Shown here: positions 1-8,914 of the stretch, piece by piece
Layout of the letters: every line of letters starts with the position of its first letter
Position numbering within the stretch: the stretch's first letter is position 1
From: Microlunatus sp. Gsoil 973
Lineage (GTDB): Bacteria; Actinomycetota; Actinomycetes; Propionibacteriales; Propionibacteriaceae
DNA: 64,000 nucleotides
Direction of reading: 5' to 3'
Assembly (NCBI RefSeq): GCF_009707365.1
Contig: NZ_CP046122.1
Span: forward strand, 4,774,001 to 4,838,000
Translations under genes and position numbers: made by a program
The notes under the pieces: generated by a model
Databases searched by the model: none
What the model saw: only the letters and a program-made list of their open reading frames with translations
What the model was told of the DNA's origin: nothing

Positions 1-122
1 TCGCGCTGGCCGGTACGGCCCTGCCGGATGCCGGAATCGAGCCGCTCTATCTGCGCCGCCCGGACGCAGCCCCACCCGGACCCCGCAAATCCGTGCTCGC
101 CCACCCGAGGGCCCTGCGGTGA
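1..122 (+). CDS. tsaB: TsaB C-terminus (partial), t6A biosynthesis
   Basis: Only the last 39 codons are in the window; the frame starts at base 3 and ends at a TGA at 120-122. The tail has the pattern EPLYLRRPDA followed by PGPRKSVL, which is how TsaB proteins end. TsaB is the non-catalytic partner of TsaD in making the t6A base at position 37 of ANN-decoding tRNAs. The stop overlaps the GTG start of rimI (GTGA), and rimI overlaps tsaD, so the three form one translationally coupled operon. The identification rests on the short tail plus this conserved order. Confidence 0.85.
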   Translation, partial: ALAGTALPDAGIEPLYLRRPDAAPPGPRKSVLAHPRALR

Positions 123-580
123 TCACCTTGGCCGTCCGCGCCGCAGATCCGGATGATCTGTCGGCGATCATGGAATTGGAGTTGGCCGGATTCGACGGCT
201 GCGAGCAGTGGGGCCGGGACAGCTGGGAACACGAGCTGAGCCATCCGGCACTGGCGGTGCTGGTCGCCGGAGATGATCAACTCCACGGCGTGATCGCGCT
301 GCGGATCGGCCCGGACGTCTGCGACCTCGACCGGATCATCGTCACCCCCGGCAGCCGCCGGCGCGGTATCGGACGGCGGTTGATGACCGCCGGCCTGGAA
401 CTGGCCGCCGGTCGCGGCGTCCAGGAAATGATCTTGGAGGTGCGCACCGACAACGAATCGGCGATCGCGCTCTACCGGTCGTACGGCTTCGAGCAGTTCA
501 GCGTACGCAAGGACTACTACGGGCCGGGTAGCGACGCGATGATCATGCGCCGGCCGCTGGGGGATGACGACCATGACTGA
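119..580 (+). CDS. rimI: RimI, ribosomal protein S18 alanine N-acetyltransferase
   Basis: This 153-residue GNAT acetyltransferase would acetylate the N-terminal alanine of ribosomal protein S18. The acetyl-CoA loop RRRGIGRRL sits near residues 79-87, followed by the RimI signature [18 protein letters not shown] near residues 126-143. The GTG start at 119 overlaps the tsaB stop. Its stop at 578-580 overlaps the beginning of tsaD. Position between tsaB and tsaD is the standard actinobacterial arrangement, so the name is secure even though GNAT proteins are otherwise hard to assign. Confidence 0.93.
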   Translation: MITLAVRAADPDDLSAIMELELAGFDGCEQWGRDSWEHELSHPALAVLVAGDDQLHGVIALRIGPDVCDLDRIIVTPGSRRRGIGRRLMTAGLELAAGRGVQEMILEVRTDNESAIALYRSYGFEQFSVRKDYYGPGSDAMIMRRPLGDDDHD

Positions 581-1637
581 ACCGCTGATCCTCGGCATCG
601 AATCGTCCTGCGACGAAACCGGAGTCGGCATCGTCCGCGGCAACCGACTGCTGGCCAACGAGGTCGCCTCGAGCGTCGAGGAGCACGTTCGCTTCGGCGG
701 GGTGGTGCCGGAGGTCGCCAGCCGAGCCCACCTGGAAGCGATCGTGCCGACCCTCGAACGCGCCCTGGCCACAGCCGACATCGAGTTGTCCGAGGTCGAC
801 GCGATAGCGGTCACCGCCGGGCCGGGTCTGATGGGCGCCCTGGTCGTCGGCATCGCCGCCGCCAAGGCTCTGGCGCTGGCGACCGGAAAGCCGCTGTACG
901 GGGTCAACCACCTGGCCGGACACGTCGCGGTCGACCTGCTGGACCACGGGCCGCTGCCGCAACCCGCGGTGGCTCTCCTGGTCTCCGGTGGGCACACCTC
1001 GCTGTTGCAGGTCGACGACGTGGCGACCAAGATCATCGAGGTCGGCGCGACCATCGACGACGCAGCAGGGGAGGCGTACGACAAGGTCGCCCGATTGCTC
1101 GGGCTGTCCTATCCCGGCGGTCCGGTGATCGACCGGATCGCCAACGGCAACGGTGATCCCGCGGCCGCCGGAGACCCTGCGGCGATCCGGTTCCCGCGTG
1201 GGCTGACCGCGCAGAAGGACCTGATCAAGCACCGGTTCGACTTCTCCTTCTCCGGGCTGAAGACCGCCGTCGCCCGCTGGGTCGAGTTGCGGCAACGCGA
1301 CGGACTGGACGTGCCGCTGGCCGACGTCGCGGCAAGCTTCCAGGAGGCGGTCTGCGATGTGCTCAGTGCCAAGGCGATCGACGCCTGCGCGGCGCTGGGT
1401 GCGGAGGACCTGTTGATCGGCGGTGGGGTGGCGGCGAACGGCCGACTGCGTGCGCTGCTCGCCGAACGAGCCGAGCAGGCCGGAATCCGGCTGCGGCGGC
1501 CCAAGCCGGCCCTGTGCACCGACAACGGAGCCATGATCGCGGCACTGGGTGCGGAGATGGTGACCCGGGGATTGCCGCCGTCGACCCTGGAGTTCGGCGC
1601 CGACTCCACACTTCCGGTCAGCCGACCTCTGGTCTGA
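573..1637 (+). CDS. tsaD: TsaD, tRNA threonylcarbamoyltransferase catalytic subunit
   Basis: TsaD transfers the threonylcarbamoyl group to A37 of tRNA with TsaB and TsaE. The protein opens with the family motif [13 protein letters not shown], has the metal-binding HLAGH (His113 and His117 from this start), the VSGGHTSL loop, and ends with DNGAMIA. I chose ATG 573 (354 aa) because a GGGGG ribosome-binding site at 559-563 lies 9 bases upstream; the in-frame ATG at 564 would leave no spacer. It overlaps the last codons of rimI. In many actinobacteria groES-groEL follow closely; here about 7 kb of other genes intervene. Confidence 0.97.
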   Translation: MTEPLILGIESSCDETGVGIVRGNRLLANEVASSVEEHVRFGGVVPEVASRAHLEAIVPTLERALATADIELSEVDAIAVTAGPGLMGALVVGIAAAKALALATGKPLYGVNHLAGHVAVDLLDHGPLPQPAVALLVSGGHTSLLQVDDVATKIIEVGATIDDAAGEAYDKVARLLGLSYPGGPVIDRIANGNGDPAAAGDPAAIRFPRGLTAQKDLIKHRFDFSFSGLKTAVARWVELRQRDGLDVPLADVAASFQEAVCDVLSAKAIDACAALGAEDLLIGGGVAANGRLRALLAERAEQAGIRLRRPKPALCTDNGAMIAALGAEMVTRGLPPSTLEFGADSTLPVSRPLV

Positions 1638-1654
1638 CTCGATCTGGGAGGAAG

Positions 1655-1673
1655 CTGATCAGGGAAAGATCAG
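1655..1673. promoter_or_regulatory. Short inverted repeat between tsaD and P450 gene
   Basis: CTGATC (1655-1660), seven bases, then GATCAG (1668-1673). It lies 18 bases after tsaD and 75 before the P450 start, so it could be an operator or a weak stem. There is no T-run. GATC-rich words are common in this genome, so this is weak evidence. Confidence 0.25.
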
Positions 1674-1747
1674 TGACATCTGTCGGTTGCGTCGCCCCGC
1701 CATCGCGTCAGGATGGAGACCGGACTTCGGGACGGGGAGGCGGGACG

Positions 1748-3010
1748 ATGGCGATCGGTCGACAGCAGGTGGCGTTCATCCGGGAGCTGTACGGGACCCG
1801 GCTGAGGGTTGCCTACCAGGGGCACGTCCGGCGGAATCCCGCCGCCCGGCTGCTGCTGGAAGCGGGTCGACAGGATCCGTACCCGATCTATGAACAGATC
1901 CGGCGGCGTGGCCTCCTGGTGCCCACCCCGTTGGGAAACCACGCGACGGTCAGTCACGCAGCCTGCAACGAGGTGCTCCGCTCCCGGAACTTCGGAGTCG
2001 GCCAGACCGAGGGACGCGACAACCAGCTGTCCCTGCTGGATCTCGATCCGCCCGACCACACCAGGCTGCGCCGGCTGGTGGCGCCGGACTTCACTTCGCG
2101 CCGGATTCCCGCGTTCGCACCGCGGGTGCAGTCGGTGTTGGACGACCTGATCAAGAAACTGCCGAGGGACGAGCCGTTCGACCTGGTCTCCTCCTTCGCC
2201 GCCCCGCTGCCGATCGCGGTGATTACCGACCTGCTCGGCATCCCGGATGCCAATGCCGAGGAGTTCGCCATGCACGGCGCCCGGTTCGGCAGTGCTCTGG
2301 GCGGCATCCAGTCGCTCGCCCATGCCCGCGAACTGATGGCGACCCGGGCGCGGCTGGCCGAGATCTTCACCGAGATCTTCGAGCTCCGCCGGCAGGAGCC
2401 CAAGGACGACCTGATCGGCCGGATCGTGGCCGCCAACCAGAGCTCGACCGAAGCCGTACGCCCCGAGGAGATGGTGCCGCTGTGCACCCTGCTGCTGATC
2501 GCCGGTTTCGAGACGACGGTCAACCTGATCGGCAATACGGTGCTCGCGCTGCTCTCCCATCCCGACCAGTGGCGGCTGTTCACCGAGCAACCTGAGCTCG
2601 CCGACAAGGTCGTCGAGGAGGGACTGCGCTACGACCCGCCGGTCCAGCGCACCGGACGGATGGCGATGGTCGACACCGAAGTACTCGGCCGGCCGGTTGC
2701 CCGCGGCGAGTTCGTGATGACCGCCCTCGGCGGTGCCAACCGCGACCCGGCCGTCTTCACCGATCCGGGCCGGTTCGACATCACCCGGTCCAACGCCGGT
2801 GAACATCTGTCGTTCTCCGGTGGCATCCACTACTGCGTCGGCGCGCCGCTGGCCCGCCTCGAGGCGAGCATGGCGCTGCGCACCATCGCCACCGAGTTCC
2901 CCGATCTGCAGCCGGCCGGCAAACGCGTACGCCGCGCTGGCAGCCTGATCCGCGGCATGCAGCACTTCCCGGTGTCGGTGCCGAGAGCGCGCCAGACGAC
3001 CATCGTGTAG
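1748..3010 (+). CDS. Cytochrome P450
   Basis: A 420-residue soluble bacterial P450 monooxygenase. The I-helix oxygen-activating motif AGFETT is at 252-257, the K-helix ExxR is E291-R294, and the heme-binding loop FSGGIHYCVG has the cysteine ligand at 363. Length and the missing membrane anchor fit class I enzymes that need a ferredoxin and reductase. Neither partner gene is nearby, so the redox partner must be encoded elsewhere. The ATG at 1748 follows a purine-rich GGGGAGG stretch; the open frame runs further upstream but overlaps tsaD antiparallel to any homology. Substrate cannot be read from the sequence; the neighbours give no pathway context. Confidence 0.93.
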   Translation: MAIGRQQVAFIRELYGTRLRVAYQGHVRRNPAARLLLEAGRQDPYPIYEQIRRRGLLVPTPLGNHATVSHAACNEVLRSRNFGVGQTEGRDNQLSLLDLDPPDHTRLRRLVAPDFTSRRIPAFAPRVQSVLDDLIKKLPRDEPFDLVSSFAAPLPIAVITDLLGIPDANAEEFAMHGARFGSALGGIQSLAHARELMATRARLAEIFTEIFELRRQEPKDDLIGRIVAANQSSTEAVRPEEMVPLCTLLLIAGFETTVNLIGNTVLALLSHPDQWRLFTEQPELADKVVEEGLRYDPPVQRTGRMAMVDTEVLGRPVARGEFVMTALGGANRDPAVFTDPGRFDITRSNAGEHLSFSGGIHYCVGAPLARLEASMALRTIATEFPDLQPAGKRVRRAGSLIRGMQHFPVSVPRARQTTIV

Positions 3011-3073
3011 CAGTCCGATGAGTTCCCCCGTCCTGATCGACTGACCCGGCCGGGGCCGCCTACAGTCAGGGGC

Positions 3074-4219
3074 GTGTTGCCCCATCCGGTGACCGCCGAG
3101 GCCCTGGCGGATGCCGCCGCCGAACCCGATCCGGGATCGCTGGCGGCAGCGCAGCGGCTGCGCCGGCACCATCCGCCCGAGGTCGCCGCCGCGGCGCTGG
3201 AGCAGGTGACCCTGCGGCGGCGGGCGTCCGGCAAGTTCGGCGACCGCGCCGCCTCGCTGTTCTTCACCCGGGACGGACTCGAGCAGGCCACCCGGCCGTC
3301 GGTCGCTGCGCACCACGCGGGGCGGTTCGTGCTCGCGGGCGTGCGGCGGGTGATCGATCTCGGCTGCGGAATCGGTTCGGACGCGATGGCCTTCGCCGAG
3401 GCCGGCCTCGAGGTGATCGCGGTCGAGCGGGATCCACACACGGCCGAGATCGCCGCCGCGAACCTGGCGGGGCGCGCCGAGGTGATCACCGGGGACGCCG
3501 AGGAGGTGGCCGACGCCCTGATCGGCGCCGGTGACGGCGTCTTCCTCGATCCGGCCCGGCGGACGACGTCGGGACGATTGTGGCGGACCGAGGACTTCAC
3601 GCCCCGGTGGGCCTTCGTCACCGCGCTCCTGGACGGCTCGCGGACGGTCGGGATCAAGCTCGGGCCGGCCCTGCCGCATCGGGAGATCCCCGCAGCGGTC
3701 GAGGCCGAATGGGTCAGCGATCGTGGCGAGACGGTCGAGGTCAGCCTCTGGTCAGGGCCGGGCTCGGTCCCGGACAGTCGATCGGCGTTGATCATGCCCG
3801 ATCACCGGCTGGTGGCCGACCGGACCGGTGGGCGGCCTGCGGTGGCCGGCCCGGGCCGCTTCCTCTACGAACCGGACGGGGCGGTCATCCGTTCCGGCGC
3901 CATCACCGTACTCGGTGAGGAGCTGGGCGCCTGGCTGCTCGACGATCAGATCGCCTACCTGTCCGCCGACCGGCTGACACCGACGCCGTACGCCACGGCC
4001 TTCGAGATCAGTGAGGTGCTGCCGTACAGCGAGAAGATCCTGCGCCGCTGGGTCCACGACCACGACATCGGCCGCCTGGAGATCAAGAAGCGCGGCATCG
4101 ACGGCGACCCGGCGGCGCTGCGCAGGCGGCTGAAACCGGCCGGCGACCAGGAGGCGACCATGATCATCTCCAGGACACCGGTCGGCGCCCGCGTACTGAT
4201 CGGCCGTCGAGTGCGCTGA
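3074..4219 (+). CDS. Class I SAM-dependent methyltransferase with THUMP-like domain
   Basis: A 381-residue protein with a SAM-binding Rossmann core: motif I is VIDLGCGIGSDAMAFA near residue 95, followed by the acidic residue in VIAVERD. The C-terminal part matches the THUMP-like domain often paired with this methyltransferase in actinobacteria, which suggests an RNA substrate. The target nucleotide is unknown. The GTG at 3074 is preceded by TACAGT at 3061-3066, seven bases before the start, with no separate ribosome-binding site, so the mRNA is probably leaderless. The gene ends against the convergent sppA gene with a repeat-bearing spacer between. Confidence 0.82.
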   Translation: MLPHPVTAEALADAAAEPDPGSLAAAQRLRRHHPPEVAAAALEQVTLRRRASGKFGDRAASLFFTRDGLEQATRPSVAAHHAGRFVLAGVRRVIDLGCGIGSDAMAFAEAGLEVIAVERDPHTAEIAAANLAGRAEVITGDAEEVADALIGAGDGVFLDPARRTTSGRLWRTEDFTPRWAFVTALLDGSRTVGIKLGPALPHREIPAAVEAEWVSDRGETVEVSLWSGPGSVPDSRSALIMPDHRLVADRTGGRPAVAGPGRFLYEPDGAVIRSGAITVLGEELGAWLLDDQIAYLSADRLTPTPYATAFEISEVLPYSEKILRRWVHDHDIGRLEIKKRGIDGDPAALRRRLKPAGDQEATMIISRTPVGARVLIGRRVR

Positions 4220-4248
4220 TCGCCCTCTCCCGCACCGCTTGCTCGGCG

Positions 4249-4272
4249 GCGCACCAACTGCAGCCGGTGCGC
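4249..4272. repeat. GCACC/GGTGC hairpin between convergent genes
   Basis: Perfect 7-base arms GCGCACC (4249-4255) and GGTGCGC (4266-4272) flank a 10-base loop. The element lies between the ends of the convergent methyltransferase and sppA genes, where a two-way terminator would be expected, but no T-run follows on either strand. It resembles the stronger hairpin at 45125-45164. Confidence 0.5.
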
Positions 4273-4338
4273 GGCCGAGGAACTGGTGCGCGGCCGAGGA
4301 ACTGGTGCGCGGTCGAGGAACCGGTGCGGCGAGGAACC
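4266..4338. repeat. 19-bp tandem repeat, 3 copies plus a shortened fourth
   Basis: The unit GGTGCGCGGCCGAGGAACT occurs exactly at 4266-4284 and 4285-4303, with two changes at 4304-4322, and in a 16-base shortened form at 4323-4338. The repeat is intergenic, just past the end of sppA, and each copy begins with the GGTGCGC arm of the adjacent hairpin. The near-perfect copies suggest recent slippage expansion. Confidence 0.85.
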
Positions 4339-4357
4339 CATGGAGGGTCGTCAGGGT

Positions 4358-6037
4358 TCAGCTGAAATCGAAGCGCCAGGGCACGGTCAAGAGGCCGAAG
4401 GAATCCACACCGAGCGCCTGGGTCAGCGTCTCCAGCGGGCCGGGCGGGCGTCCGCCGAGGACGGCAGCCGCGGGCGACTCGCTGGACTCGGCCGGACGGA
4501 GCCTGGCCAGCATCGGCAGCTGGGGGAACCGCTGCACCTGGACATGATCGAGATCGACACCGACCCTGCGGCAGGTCGCGATCACCGCGTCCTGGAAGCC
4601 GCCGAGATCATCGACCAGGCCACGCTCCTTGGCATCGGCGCCGGTCCAGACGCGACCGCGGGCCACCGGTTCGAGGACGTCGTAGGACAGGCCACGGTCC
4701 TCCGCGGCCTTGTGGGTGAAGTCGTCGTAGACCGTGTCGAGCCACGACTCGATCCTGAGCCACTCGTCGTGCTCGAAGACCCGGGTCGGTGAGAACATCG
4801 TCGCCGGCCGATCGCCGATCGTCTCCCGGACGATCCCGATCTTGTTCAACGTCTCCTTGATCACGACCTTGCCGCCGAGCACACCGATCGAACCGGTCAG
4901 CGTACTCGGCAGGGCGGTGATCTGGTCGGCGGCCATCGAGACGAAGTACCCGCCGGAGGCAGCCAGCGCACCCATCGACGCGACCACCGGCCGGCCGGAT
5001 CTCTTGACCTGCAGCACCGCATGGCGGATCGCGTCGGAGGCGACATAGGATCCGCCCGGGCTGTCCACCCGCAGCACGACACCGCGTACCTGATCGTTCT
5101 GCGGGACGGCACGCAGTGCGGCGATCACGTGGTCCGACCCGGCTTGGGGTTGGCCGAACGGGAGTTGCCGGTTGCCGCGGCCGGTGACGATGGCACCCTG
5201 AACGTCGACGACGGCGATGATCGGCCGGCGCCTGGTCCTGCCCAGGCGGGTCCGGCGGATGGCCTCCTTGGTGATCGAACGGGCATATCGGTGGGCGAAG
5301 ACCAGCCGGATCTGGACATCATCGTCGTCCGGTCGCCCGAATTCCTCGCGGATCGCGCGGTAGACGTCGGCCCGGTAGCCGAGCCGGTCCACCAGGCCGC
5401 GGTCGATCGCCTGCTGGGCCGACAGCGGAGCTGCGGCGATCGCATCGGTGACCTGGTCGGGTTGGATCCCGCGCGCGGCGGCGGTTGCCGAAACCACCTG
5501 CCCGGTCACCGAATCACACATCCGGCCGGTCATCTCCCGGTTGGGTTCGCTGATCCGAGTGGAGGTGTACATCTCGGCTGCGGTCTTGTACTCGTGTCGT
5601 TGGCCGATCTGCGGTTCGGCGCCGATCTTGTCCAGCACCCCGCGGACGGTCATCACGTTCAGCGCGATGCCCTGCAGGCCGAGCGACCCGCTGGGTTGCA
5701 ACCAGATCTGGTCCGCCGCGGTGGCCAGGTAGTAACCGACGGTGCCGGGCCCCAGTTCACCGAAACTCTCGGTCCAGGCGATCACCCTCTTGCCGGCCGC
5801 GGCGAACGCCTGCAGTGCCCGACCGAGCTCCTCGGCCTGCCACACCGTCAGCTGCGGGGTGATGTGGACGACCGCTGCCACGACGTCGTCGTCCTTGGCG
5901 CCGTGCCGCAGACCCGACACGATCGTCGGCAGCCGTGGGACGTTGCGGGATCGTACGGCGCTGACCGGATCCTGCGGATCCGAGCTCTGCAGGCCCAGGC
6001 CGAGGTCGATCTCCAGCACCACCGGTTTCTTGTCCAT
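4358..6037 (-). CDS. sppA: SppA-type S49 signal peptide peptidase
   Basis: A 559-residue double-domain S49 serine protease of the 67-kDa SppA class, which in other bacteria degrades cleaved signal peptides at the membrane. The general-base lysine is in EYKTAAEMY (Lys151) in the N-terminal domain and the nucleophile is in ALAASGGYF (Ser361) in the C-terminal domain; the VDSPGGSYVASD strand precedes it. Unlike E. coli SppA there is no hydrophobic N-terminal anchor: the protein starts MDKKPVVLEIDL. It may be soluble or peripherally bound. TAGGTT (6049-6044, minus strand) ends six bases before the ATG, suggesting a leaderless transcript. Confidence 0.9.
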   Translation of the reverse strand: MDKKPVVLEIDLGLGLQSSDPQDPVSAVRSRNVPRLPTIVSGLRHGAKDDDVVAAVVHITPQLTVWQAEELGRALQAFAAAGKRVIAWTESFGELGPGTVGYYLATAADQIWLQPSGSLGLQGIALNVMTVRGVLDKIGAEPQIGQRHEYKTAAEMYTSTRISEPNREMTGRMCDSVTGQVVSATAAARGIQPDQVTDAIAAAPLSAQQAIDRGLVDRLGYRADVYRAIREEFGRPDDDDVQIRLVFAHRYARSITKEAIRRTRLGRTRRRPIIAVVDVQGAIVTGRGNRQLPFGQPQAGSDHVIAALRAVPQNDQVRGVVLRVDSPGGSYVASDAIRHAVLQVKRSGRPVVASMGALAASGGYFVSMAADQITALPSTLTGSIGVLGGKVVIKETLNKIGIVRETIGDRPATMFSPTRVFEHDEWLRIESWLDTVYDDFTHKAAEDRGLSYDVLEPVARGRVWTGADAKERGLVDDLGGFQDAVIATCRRVGVDLDHVQVQRFPQLPMLARLRPAESSESPAAAVLGGRPPGPLETLTQALGVDSFGLLTVPWRFDFS

Positions 6038-6063
6038 ACGACGAACCTAACGCCGTACCGAAG

Positions 6064-7668
6064 TCAGCCTCCGGGCCGGGAGTCCGTCGGCAGCAGACCG
6101 GCGCGCAGCCCGATCTCGACGGCATGGGCCCGGGAGGTCGCCCCGAGCTTGCGATACAGGCTCTTGCGCTGGTTGCGGACGGTCGCCGGGGAGACGTGCA
6201 GGTCGGCAGCGATCTCATTCAGCCCCCCGTCGCCGGCCAGCCGGCCGAGCAACACCTGCTCTCGCGGAGTGAGCCGAGCCGGCGAGCGGGACAGTCGGAA
6301 CGGCCGAGGCGGGGCGATCTCGGCGAGCCGGGACAGTAACGGTGCGGTCTCCGGTGCGTGTCGACCGAGCAGGTCGACGGTGGCCGGGTCGTGCACCGCC
6401 ATCGTGAACAGCCAGGGATCGACCTCGTTGGCGGTCTCCACCGCGGCACGCCGCAGCAGCCGGATGCGGTCGTCGGAATTCAGCCGGAGGGCGAGATCGG
6501 CGGTGACGTGGAGCAGCAGCAGATTGAGCCGCACCCGCCGGCTGATCCGTACCGGCCAACGGGAGTCGGCGACGATCTCCTCCGCCGCCGCCGGGCTGCC
6601 GGTGACCAGCCGGAAACGGGCCGCGGCGACCCGTTCCAACGGATCGTCACCGAGCCTGGCGGCGACCTCCGCGGCCGCGTCCAGGTCGCCGAGGCTGACC
6701 AACAGATCCAGCTCGGCACTGTCCAGCAACATGCCGGGCAGGGAGTGGGCGGAGAAGATCAACGGCACCTGGTCGCGGAAGTCGTGCAGTTCGTTGATCA
6801 GGATCCGCTGGTTGCCGAGGAACAGACCCGCACGGGCCCGCGCGTAGACGACGTACATCCAGTTCTCACTGGGCACCGCCATGTCCTCGGTCACGTTGTG
6901 CCGGTGGAAGTCGGGCCAGTCCAGCCGGTCGATGGCCAGCAGCATGCTGGCCGCCGCGATGCTCTGCCGTTCGGTCGACCGCAACCACCAGTCACCCGCG
7001 CCGGGCTCCAGGCTCTGGGCTCGCTCCAGCCAGGTCGACGCCAAATGGGATTCGCCGCGCAGGGCGTACAGGAAGCCGAGCTTGCCGGCGGCATCCAGGC
7101 CGTGGTTGGCGAACGGCGAGAGATCCCGATAGGCGGCCGACAGATGCCGCTCGGCGCCGGCCAGGTCCGCGGCCATCAGATGGGCGATCCCGGCATGCAG
7201 TTCGAGGGCCGGCACGCTCGAGCCGTCCAGGAAGCCCGGATCGAGTAGTTCGATTCCGAGGTCGACGACCCGGCGGCCCAGCGCGGCCGCCTCGGCGAAC
7301 CGGCCGCGTCGGGTCAGTGCGATCATCGCCGCCAGCCCGACGCCGACCCTGGCCCGATGATCATCCAGACCGGCATGGCCGTCGATCGCCCGATCGAGCA
7401 GCGGGTCGTTGCGCCGCATGATCGCCGGCCGGATCGGGGCGAACAATTCCTGCACCAGGGCAGCGGCCGGATGACGGTGCAGGGCGTCACCGGACAACGC
7501 CCGGGTGGCCCGCAGCAGCAGCGAGGCGTCGGTCCTGATCACGTACGACCAGTGGCGTTCGATCAACTCGCCGACCTGGTCGGCGCCCCCGCCATCCAGG
7601 GCACGACCCAGGCATGCGAACACATCCGCTGCCGGCACTCCTACGATTCCCCCCACTCCGACGATCAC
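6064..7668 (-). CDS. LuxR-family transcriptional regulator (no ATPase domain)
   Basis: A 534-residue protein whose only recognisable domain is a C-terminal LuxR/GerE helix-turn-helix: LTPREQVLLGRLAG, then VSPATVRNQRKSLYRKLG near residues 460-520. The first 450 residues look like an alpha-helical repeat region rich in Ala, Leu and Arg, as in the effector part of MalT-like regulators, but there is no Walker A site. The GTG start at 7668 gives a glycine-rich leader; a GTG about 30 bases further in is an alternative. It follows the broken araC-type gene on the same strand and precedes sppA. Ligand and targets are unknown. Confidence 0.72.
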   Translation of the reverse strand: MIVGVGGIVGVPAADVFACLGRALDGGGADQVGELIERHWSYVIRTDASLLLRATRALSGDALHRHPAAALVQELFAPIRPAIMRRNDPLLDRAIDGHAGLDDHRARVGVGLAAMIALTRRGRFAEAAALGRRVVDLGIELLDPGFLDGSSVPALELHAGIAHLMAADLAGAERHLSAAYRDLSPFANHGLDAAGKLGFLYALRGESHLASTWLERAQSLEPGAGDWWLRSTERQSIAAASMLLAIDRLDWPDFHRHNVTEDMAVPSENWMYVVYARARAGLFLGNQRILINELHDFRDQVPLIFSAHSLPGMLLDSAELDLLVSLGDLDAAAEVAARLGDDPLERVAAARFRLVTGSPAAAEEIVADSRWPVRISRRVRLNLLLLHVTADLALRLNSDDRIRLLRRAAVETANEVDPWLFTMAVHDPATVDLLGRHAPETAPLLSRLAEIAPPRPFRLSRSPARLTPREQVLLGRLAGDGGLNEIAADLHVSPATVRNQRKSLYRKLGATSRAHAVEIGLRAGLLPTDSRPGG

Positions 7669-7785
7669 CCCTTCGGCGCCCCGGGGCTCCGCCGGCTATG
7701 CGGCCGCGCAGGGCCAACCGGGGGCCACGTCCGGAACGGACACGGGGCTACTCGTCGCAACTCTAGATCCGCCGTGAGGGCTTCG

Positions 7786-7810
7786 GGGGCCAAATCTGCG
7801 GATTGGCCCC
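7786..7810. terminator. Possible terminator after the AraC-type gene
   Basis: GGGGCCAA (7786-7793) and TTGGCCCC (7803-7810) form a perfect 8-bp stem around a 9-base loop, 54 bases past the stop of the leftward AraC-type gene. No T-run follows, as is common in actinobacteria. The rest of 7669-7863 shows only a TAGAGT box on the minus strand that could serve the LuxR gene. Confidence 0.45.
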
Positions 7811-7863
7811 ACGACGACGCCATCCCTGAGGTACCTATATGGACAGGGCCTGCCGCAGGACGA

Positions 7864-8711
7864 TCAACTCGGGGGATTGATCGGCTGCGACAGGCCCGAA
7901 CTGTGCTCCCGCACCAATGCAACAAGCCAGTTCCCCGGAGGCATGCCGATGAAACGCCGGAAGTCGTTGGTCAGGTGCGCCTGGTCGGCGTATCCGAATT
8001 CCGCGGCCAACTCGGCAAGAGGCTCGGAGTGCCGGCCGGCCAGCGTCACCAGGCGTTCGGCGGCAGCGTGCAACCGGCCGCGGCGCAGCACCCAGCCCGG
8101 CGTCAGTCCGAGGTAGTCGGCGAAGAGCCGTTGCAGGCTCCGGTCGCTGATCTGCAGCCGGCGCGTCGCGTCGGCGACCCGTTTGACGCCGGCATCGGCG
8201 ACCAACAGGTCGACTGCTCGCTGGACCATCATCAGGTCCGCATCGGGCGCCAGTCCGAGACCGGCGATGTGATCGGCGAACGCGGTGGCGCGGCCGGCGT
8301 CCGAGGTCTGCTCCCGCAGGGCTGAGGCCAGTTGGCGCCCGCCGCCAGCAAGCCCTCCGCCGGCTGGCCGGTGCCGGACAACGACCGGATCGGCACGTCG
8401 GTGAGCAGTCGGGCAGCGCCCGGCCGGAGCTTGATCCCGAAGACCTGACCGTGGCCGGTCAGTGTCCGGGCGAAGACCCCGGACGCCACGCCGGTGATCA
8501 CCAGCCCGTCGCCCTCGAGGGTCAGGTTGACCGTCGGATGCGGCAGGATCCTCGCCGTCACTGCACGACCCTGCGGAATGTCCCATTCGGTCATCCAGAA
8601 CCGGTCGACGCACCAGCCCAGCTGCTCCGGGGGCAGCAACCGGTCCAACCGGTAGGGCAGCCTGCCGGGCAGAGCGAGGATGCCGCGGTGAGACGTGTTG
8701 CCTACGGTCAC
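7864..8711 (-). pseudogene. AraC-family regulator, interrupted by a single-base frameshift
   Basis: Two adjoining frames make one AraC regulator of about 282 residues. The 5' part (from GTG 8711, MTVGNTSHRGIL) encodes the N-terminal sensor domain, with HPTVNLTLEGDG and VFGIKLRPGAARLL. The 3' part encodes the DNA-binding domain with two HTHs, DRSLQRLFADYLGLTPGWVL and AELAAEFGYADQAHLTNDF. The frames join near 8338-8340, where one more G (a C on the plus strand) restores a continuous protein. As written the product loses its DNA-binding domain. Because two other genes nearby show the same defect, a base-calling error is as likely as real decay. The gene is divergent from groES and shares its upstream region. 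Confidence 0.8.
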
Positions 8712-8753
8712 CCACCCAACTATGCCGCCGGGCTCAGACGGCCGGGGAGTGAT

Positions 8754-8780
8754 CTGGCACTCACGGTGACCGAGTGCTAA
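8754..8780. promoter_or_regulatory. CIRCE operator (HrcA site) of groES-groEL
   Basis: Left arm CTGGCACTC (8754-8762), 9-base spacer, right arm GAGTGCTAA (8772-8780). This is the CIRCE architecture (TTAGCACTC-N9-GAGTGCTAA) with two changes in the left arm. HrcA binding here would repress the chaperonin operon until heat or folding stress. It lies 135 bases before groES. Confidence 0.92.
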
Positions 8781-8787
8781 TCTCGGC

Positions 8788-8812
8788 TTAGCACTCTCGG
8801 ACTGAGTGTGCC
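8788..8812. promoter_or_regulatory. Second, degenerate CIRCE-like dyad
   Basis: A perfect left arm TTAGCACTC (8788-8796) is followed after only 7 bases by GAGTGTGCC (8804-8812), an imperfect right arm. It begins 8 bases after the first CIRCE. It could be a second HrcA site of lower affinity. The remainder up to groES holds no other clear signal. Confidence 0.6.
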
Positions 8813-8914
8813 AGAGTGACCGGTGGACACCGGACGGCACCCGCGACGACGTCTCGTGTCTTACCGCCTTACCTGAACTCGTAAAACCACACAAGAACTG
8901 AAAGGGGTTTGAAC

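Noticed and set aside
1670-3679. Long minus-strand open frame opposite the P450 and methyltransferase genes
   Set aside because: Repetitive Arg/Gly/Asp translation with no homology; shadow of the real plus-strand genes.
8772-8796. GAGTGCTAA-N7-TTAGCACTC read as one operator in reversed arm order
   Set aside because: It is formed by the right arm of the first CIRCE and the left arm of the second; HrcA consensus has TTAGCACTC first.
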